A DNA stretch of 42,868 nt from Shewanella sp. NIFS-20-20. Its GTDB lineage: Bacteria > Pseudomonadota > Gammaproteobacteria > Enterobacterales > Shewanellaceae. The stretch spans positions 1 to 42,868 of the forward strand of contig NZ_JAHUTT010000032.1 in NCBI RefSeq assembly GCF_019209865.1. The letters are read 5' to 3'. The notes under the pieces are model-generated. The model made no database searches. It was not told the origin of the DNA and was given only the letters and a program-made list of their open reading frames with translations. This document shows positions 37,842-42,868 of the stretch, one piece after another. The first letter of the stretch is position 1. Every line of letters begins with the position of its first letter. The position numbers were made by a program, and so were the translations under genes.

Positions 37842-38639
37842 ATGAGTATAGTTATCAAAACGGCCGATGAAATCGAAAAAATGCGCGCTGCAGGCAAGTT
37901 GGCAGCCGAAGTGTTAGCAATGATTGCCCCGCATATCAAGGCAGGTGTGACCACTAACGAAATTAATGATATCTGTGCCAAATTCACCCAAGACCATGGC
38001 GCTATTTCAGCACCATTAGATTACCATGGCTTTCCTAAGTCCATTTGCACATCAATCAATGAAGTCATTTGTCATGGCATCCCAAGCGAGCGCGCCTTAA
38101 AAGACGGTGACATCATTAATATTGATATCACCGTCATTAAAGATGGCTACCATGGCGACACCTCTAAGATGTTCTTAATCGGTGAAGTCAGCCCCAAAGA
38201 CAAGCGCTTATGTCGCGTTGCTCAAGAAAGTTTGTACGAAGCCATCAAGATTGTCCGTCCCGGCATCAAGCTCGGTGAAATTGGTACCGTGATTGAGAAG
38301 TTTATCAAGAGCAAGAAAACTGGCCTTGAAAAGTACAGCATTGTTACTGACTATTGCGGTCATGGTATTGGTGCCGGTTTCCACGAAGAGCCGCAGGTGA
38401 TGCATTACAAGAATAATGACAAAACCGTGTTGCGCTCTGGCATGTGCTTTACCATTGAACCTATGATCAATGCTGGTAACTATAAGAGCAAGCTCGATAA
38501 GCATGATGGTTGGACAGTGACGACTTCTGACGGCAAAAACTCGGCGCAATGGGAACATACCCTGTTAGTCACCGATAGCGGCGTCGAAGTGTTAACCCTA
38601 CGCGCAGATGAGACCTTCCCACGACTCATTAATCACTAA
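37842..38639 (+). CDS. map: methionine aminopeptidase, type I
   Basis: Map removes the initiator Met from nascent proteins with small second residues and is essential. The 265-residue protein has the five metal ligands in their usual contexts: [19 protein letters not shown] (two Asp, about residues 96-114), [14 protein letters not shown] (His, about 170), CFTIEPMI (Glu, about 204) and QWEHTLLV (Glu, about 235). [20 protein letters not shown] precedes them and is also characteristic. An AAGAGAAA segment precedes the ATG. glnD follows 19 bases later. Confidence 0.97.
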   Translation: MSIVIKTADEIEKMRAAGKLAAEVLAMIAPHIKAGVTTNEINDICAKFTQDHGAISAPLDYHGFPKSICTSINEVICHGIPSERALKDGDIINIDITVIKDGYHGDTSKMFLIGEVSPKDKRLCRVAQESLYEAIKIVRPGIKLGEIGTVIEKFIKSKKTGLEKYSIVTDYCGHGIGAGFHEEPQVMHYKNNDKTVLRSGMCFTIEPMINAGNYKSKLDKHDGWTVTTSDGKNSAQWEHTLLVTDSGVEVLTLRADETFPRLINH

Positions 38640-38658
38640 ACATCAAGCAGGGATAGCG

Positions 38659-41232
38659 ATGAATCAAGCTCTGACGACCAAGCAACAGTTACAGGCGCTC
38701 AATCAAGTATTGGAGCAAGATTTTGCTCGCGGCGAAGACATTGGCAAGTTACTCCGCAAACGCAGCGAATTTGTCGATGACATTCTGGTTAATTTATGGC
38801 GCCAATTCGAGCTTGATAGTCAACCGTTATCCCTGATTGCTGTCGGGGGGTATGGCCGCAGTGAATTGCATCCCTGCTCAGACATCGATTTGTTATTTTT
38901 AGTCAAAAGCGCGCTCAGCCCAGACGGTGAGCTCGCCTTATCCGCGTTTATTACCTACCTCTGGGACGCCGGCCTTGAAATCGGTCACAGTGTGCGTACT
39001 TTAGTGCAAACCTTAGCGCTAGGCTCCCAAGACGTCACCATCGCCACCAACTTGATTGAAGCTCGCTTATTAATTGGTTGTGAGCAAGGCTTCGCGGAGC
39101 TACACCACAGCATTCGCCAAGCTGACTTTTGGCCGACTAATCGCTTTTTTCTCGCCAAAAAAGAAGAACAAGATCTGCGCCATCACAAAGCCAGTGCGTT
39201 TGATCTCGAACCCAATATTAAAGCCTGTCCTGGGGGATTAAGAGACATCCAAACCATCGCCTGGGTAGCGATGCGCTATTTTGATGCCGCCAATCTCGAA
39301 GAACTGGTCGGCCATGGGTTCCTGCATCAAGATGAATTAGCTGAATTATTGGAGTGTCGAGCGTTTTTGTGGCAACTGCGCTTTGCGCTCCACTTGATCG
39401 TCGGTCGTGATGAGAACCGCTTATTATTTGATTTACAACCGCAAGTCGCGCATCTCATGGGTTACGAAGATGCCACGCAGCTCGCGGTTGAGCAAATGAT
39501 GAAGCGCTACTATCGCAGTGTGCGCCGCGTGATCGAACTTAACGATATGTTGCTGCAGTTGTTTAAGCGCGCCACTCAGCACGACTTACCCCAACTAGAA
39601 GTGCAAGCCATCGACAGTCAATTTCAACGACGAGGCCGATTTATTGAAGCCTTAGCTAGCGATGTGTTCACCCAGCCCGATGCCATTTTACGCTTATTTT
39701 TACATTGTGCGCGTAACTCCAATATTAATGCCATTTATGCCTCGACATTACGCAGTTTGCGCTTAGCACGGCGTAGCCAAATGGTGCCATTAATGGAGCA
39801 TGGTGCCTGTCGCCAAGTCTTTATGGAAATTTTACGCCACCCACGCGGGATCCCAGCGTTATCCATGATGCACAAATACGGCGTGTTATCGGCCTATTTA
39901 CCGCAATGGCGCGCCATCGAAGGTCAAATGCAATTTGATTTATTCCATGCCTACACGGTCGATGAACATACCCATAGGTTACTTAGGAATATTGAACGAT
40001 TTTCTCACCCTGATCAAAAAGATGAATTCCCTTTAGGCTCTGTGCTTATCAATCAATTACCCAAAAAAGGCTTGTTGGTCCTTGCCGCCTTGTTTCATGA
40101 TATTGCCAAAGGCCGTGGCGGCGACCACTCAACCTTAGGTGCTGCCGATGCGACTATCTTTTGCAAACTGCATGGCTTGAGTGATCATGATGGCCGCCTG
40201 GTCAGTTGGTTAGTTCAACAGCATTTGTTGATGTCAGTGACCGCGCAACGACGGGATATATCCGATCCTGATGTAGTGGCTGAGTTTGCCAATCAAGTAC
40301 GTGATGCCGTCCATTTAAGCTATCTCTATTGCTTAACCGTGGCTGACATGTGTGCTACTAACGATCATATTTGGAATAATTGGAAAGGCGCCTTACTGCG
40401 TGAGTTGTATTTTGCCACCCAACGCACACTCGCGCGCGGACAAGAAAAACCGGTCGATATTCGAGCCAGGGTGCGAGAACACCAAGGTAAAGCACGCAAA
40501 GAGTTAATCCGCCGCGGCTTTAAAGATAAAGAGATTGATCTGCTCTGGGCACGCCTCAAGGCAGATTATTTCCTGCGTCACAGTCTCAGCCAAATTGTGT
40601 GGCATTGCGAGGGTATTCTTAAGCATCGCAGTGACGATGCCTTGGTCTTGATCAACAAACAAAGTAGTCGCGGCGGCACCGAACTGTTTATCTATTGTCC
40701 AGACAAACCAAAATTATTCGCCACGGTGATGGCAGTACTGGACAATAAAAATATCAGCGTCCATGATGCGCTGGTCATGAGCAGTAAAGATAAATACGCC
40801 CTCGATACCTTTGTGATTTTAGAACAAAATGGCGCGCCACTTCAGCAATTGGCTCGCATTCAGGGGCTGCGAAAAACCCTAGTGAAAGCCCTGGCAAAAG
40901 ATGCCAGCGCCAAGTTACCTTCATTTAGGAAATTACCGCGCAAGATGAAACCTTTTAAGGTTGCTACCAGCGTGAGTTTTCTCAAGGGCAATCGCCATGA
41001 TACAAGTATGCTGGAATTATTCGCGTTAGACTCGCCAGAACTACTTGCCAAAGTGGGCGAAACGTTTTATCGGTGCAACATCAATTTATTGGCCGCCAAA
41101 ATTACCACCATCGGCGAGCGCGCAGAAGACGTATTTATTTTACAAACCTCATCGGGCACCGCCCTGGATGAGACGCAACAAACAATGCTAGGTGACGCCC
41201 TAAAAGCGGTACTAGCACAACCCACACCTTAA
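38659..41232 (+). CDS. glnD: bifunctional uridylyltransferase/uridylyl-removing enzyme GlnD
   Basis: GlnD senses glutamine and adds UMP to, or removes it from, PII proteins, setting nitrogen regulation. The 857-residue protein has the nucleotidyltransferase site [19 protein letters not shown] (about 63-81). An HD hydrolase domain with [13 protein letters not shown] (about 479-491) follows. Two C-terminal ACT domains bind glutamine ([16 protein letters not shown] near 675 and [15 protein letters not shown] near 785). It is somewhat shorter than the E. coli protein (890). ATG 38659 has AGGGA upstream; the frame is open back into map but without a site. It is probably co-transcribed with map and dapD. 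Confidence 0.96.
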   Translation: MNQALTTKQQLQALNQVLEQDFARGEDIGKLLRKRSEFVDDILVNLWRQFELDSQPLSLIAVGGYGRSELHPCSDIDLLFLVKSALSPDGELALSAFITYLWDAGLEIGHSVRTLVQTLALGSQDVTIATNLIEARLLIGCEQGFAELHHSIRQADFWPTNRFFLAKKEEQDLRHHKASAFDLEPNIKACPGGLRDIQTIAWVAMRYFDAANLEELVGHGFLHQDELAELLECRAFLWQLRFALHLIVGRDENRLLFDLQPQVAHLMGYEDATQLAVEQMMKRYYRSVRRVIELNDMLLQLFKRATQHDLPQLEVQAIDSQFQRRGRFIEALASDVFTQPDAILRLFLHCARNSNINAIYASTLRSLRLARRSQMVPLMEHGACRQVFMEILRHPRGIPALSMMHKYGVLSAYLPQWRAIEGQMQFDLFHAYTVDEHTHRLLRNIERFSHPDQKDEFPLGSVLINQLPKKGLLVLAALFHDIAKGRGGDHSTLGAADATIFCKLHGLSDHDGRLVSWLVQQHLLMSVTAQRRDISDPDVVAEFANQVRDAVHLSYLYCLTVADMCATNDHIWNNWKGALLRELYFATQRTLARGQEKPVDIRARVREHQGKARKELIRRGFKDKEIDLLWARLKADYFLRHSLSQIVWHCEGILKHRSDDALVLINKQSSRGGTELFIYCPDKPKLFATVMAVLDNKNISVHDALVMSSKDKYALDTFVILEQNGAPLQQLARIQGLRKTLVKALAKDASAKLPSFRKLPRKMKPFKVATSVSFLKGNRHDTSMLELFALDSPELLAKVGETFYRCNINLLAAKITTIGERAEDVFILQTSSGTALDETQQTMLGDALKAVLAQPTP

Positions 41233-41248
41233 GTTTGAGGACAATACT

Positions 41249-42073
41249 ATGGAGGCATTACGCCAACGTATTGAGGCAGCCTTTGAAGCACGCCAAGACA
41301 TCACCCCAACCAACGTTGCGCCCAGCTTGCGCGCCGATGTTGATACCGTCATCAATATGCTCGATCGCGGCGAAGTCCGTGTAGCTGAAAAAATTGACGG
41401 CCAATGGCATGTTCATCAGTGGCTGAAGAAGGCGGTTTTACTGTCATTCCGTATCTTTGAAAACCAAGTGATTGAAGGTGCTGAAACTAAATATTTTGAT
41501 AAAGTGGCGATGAAATTTGCCGATTACGATGAAGCCCGCTTCAAGCAAGAAGGCATTCGCGTAGTGCCACCTGCCGCAGTAAGAAAGGGCTCATTTATCG
41601 CCCGCAACACTGTACTGATGCCGTCTTATGTCAATTTAGGCGCTCGCGTTGATGAAGGTACCATGGTCGATACTTGGGCAACGGTTGGCTCATGTGCCCA
41701 AATTGGTAAAAACGTGCATTTGTCTGGCGGTGTCGGCATTGGTGGCGTACTTGAACCACTGCAGGCTGGCCCAACCATTATCGAAGATAATTGTTTCATT
41801 GGCGCACGTTCTGAAATCGTTGAAGGCGTGATTGTTGAAGAAGGCGCGGTGATCTCGATGGGCGTTTACATCGGCCAAAGTACCCGCATTTTTGATAGAG
41901 AAACCGGTGAAGTACATTACGGCCGGGTGCCGGCAGGCTCTGTGGTTGTTTCTGGCAGTCTGCCATCAAAGTGTGGCACGTATAGTCTTTACGCCGCCAT
42001 TATTGTGAAAAAGGTCGATGCCAAGACTCGCGCGAAAGTGGGGATTAACGAATTATTACGCCTCGCGGATTAA
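41249..42073 (+). CDS. dapD: tetrahydrodipicolinate N-succinyltransferase
   Basis: DapD transfers succinyl from succinyl-CoA to tetrahydrodipicolinate in the lysine and meso-diaminopimelate pathway, so it feeds both protein and peptidoglycan synthesis. The 274-residue length equals that of E. coli. An N-terminal helical domain is followed by hexapeptide repeats from about residue 100 to 235 ([34 protein letters not shown]). The family segment [14 protein letters not shown] is present. GAGGA lies 10 bases before the ATG. The gene is 16 bases after glnD and is followed by a terminator and the IS remnants. Confidence 0.98.
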   Translation: MEALRQRIEAAFEARQDITPTNVAPSLRADVDTVINMLDRGEVRVAEKIDGQWHVHQWLKKAVLLSFRIFENQVIEGAETKYFDKVAMKFADYDEARFKQEGIRVVPPAAVRKGSFIARNTVLMPSYVNLGARVDEGTMVDTWATVGSCAQIGKNVHLSGGVGIGGVLEPLQAGPTIIEDNCFIGARSEIVEGVIVEEGAVISMGVYIGQSTRIFDRETGEVHYGRVPAGSVVVSGSLPSKCGTYSLYAAIIVKKVDAKTRAKVGINELLRLAD

Positions 42074-42120
42074 TGAATTCGTCGTCTGTGTCGTCCTAAA
42101 ATACGTTGATGCTTTTCTAT

Positions 42121-42393
42121 TTAAGCCAGTTGCCAGCAACTGGCTTTTTCATGCACTTCATTTGGCGTTTTCATGCCAAGGCTGAAGTGCGGCCTGTAGT
42201 TGTTGTAAATCGCGATGGATTCACTGACAACCTGCTTTAACTTTTAAAAACTGGCGTATCTGTGTATCAAAAACTCTTGCTTGAGTATGCCATTTACCCG
42301 CTCTGCCAAAGCATTTTGATAACAGTCGTAGCCATCTGTCATTGAGGGGCGGATACCCGCTTTAGCCAATGCCGCCTGATTGTAGTGGTACGG
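42121..42393 (-). pseudogene. IS3-family transposase (orfB) C-terminal remnant with internal stop
   Basis: The minus-strand frame encodes QAALAKAGIRPSMTDG, then ALAERVNGILKQEFL, which holds the catalytic Glu of the DDE integrase core. A TAA at 42244-42246 interrupts it. The same frame then continues as SIAIYNNYRPHFSLGMKTPN and ends at 42121. One nonsense codon has therefore broken a normal IS3 C-terminus. The 5' two-thirds are missing: the frame loses similarity at about 42393, where another element begins. Its last codons overlap the dapD terminator, so either the element supplied that hairpin or the homology ends just before it. Confidence 0.85.
42124..42149 (+). terminator. intrinsic terminator after dapD
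   Basis: AGCCAGTTG (42124-42132) pairs with CAACTGGCT (42137-42145) around CCAG, and a T run extends to 42149. It ends the map-glnD-dapD unit and overlaps the tail of the transposase remnant on the other strand. Confidence 0.88.
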
Positions 42394-42413
42394 TGAATTT
42401 GGCCATCTAGTTA

Positions 42414-42868
<455 letters not shown>

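Overview
The window looks like a chromosomal segment of a gammaproteobacterium, most probably Shewanella or a close relative. The basis is the protein sequences (for example UMP kinase, EF-Ts and H-NS) and the conserved gammaproteobacterial order dapD-glnD-map / rpsB-tsf-pyrH-frr-uppS-cdsA-dxr-rseP-bamA-skp-lpxD-fabZ-lpxA-lpxB-rnhB-dnaE. The genus is my recognition and not a database result. I saw no tRNA, rRNA, CRISPR array or prophage.

Layout. (1) 1-8784, plus strand: an H-NS family nucleoid protein with an extended -10 promoter and an intrinsic terminator; two coupled, exported amidohydrolase-family proteins; then rcsF, trmO, a hexapeptide acyltransferase and proS. (2) 8785-17727, the more variable part: a short-tailed SlyD-type isomerase, a patatin-like phospholipase, a three-gene envelope operon on the minus strand (unknown outer-membrane barrel, Omp85-like barrel, DUF4056-like exported protein), a divergent TetR regulator with a near-perfect palindrome in the shared intergenic region, a Kef/CPA2-type antiporter and a GGDEF diguanylate cyclase. 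(3) 17766-37491, minus strand: the large block for translation, envelope assembly, lipid A synthesis and replication. It is read from rpsB down to tilS, with hairpins dividing it after rpsB, tsf, frr and rnhB. accA, which follows dnaE in E. coli, is absent between dnaE and tilS. (4) 37492-37841: a divergent control region holding the rpsB leader. (5) 37842-42149, plus strand: map, glnD, dapD and a terminator. (6) 42121-42868: pieces of three IS3-family elements, apparently inserted one into another; the last runs off the window.

How the genes work together. The minus-strand block couples ribosome function (S2, EF-Ts, RRF) and UMP supply to envelope building: undecaprenyl diphosphate (UppS, fed by Dxr), phospholipid (CdsA), outer-membrane proteins (BamA, Skp), the sigma-E protease RseP and lipid A (LpxA, LpxB, LpxD, with FabZ drawing on the same acyl-ACP pool). 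The least understood unit is the TetR-linked operon at 10888-14694, which is the best candidate here for an undescribed envelope system. The rest is mainly well-known core genome, and I did not find a clearly new defence or mobile system.
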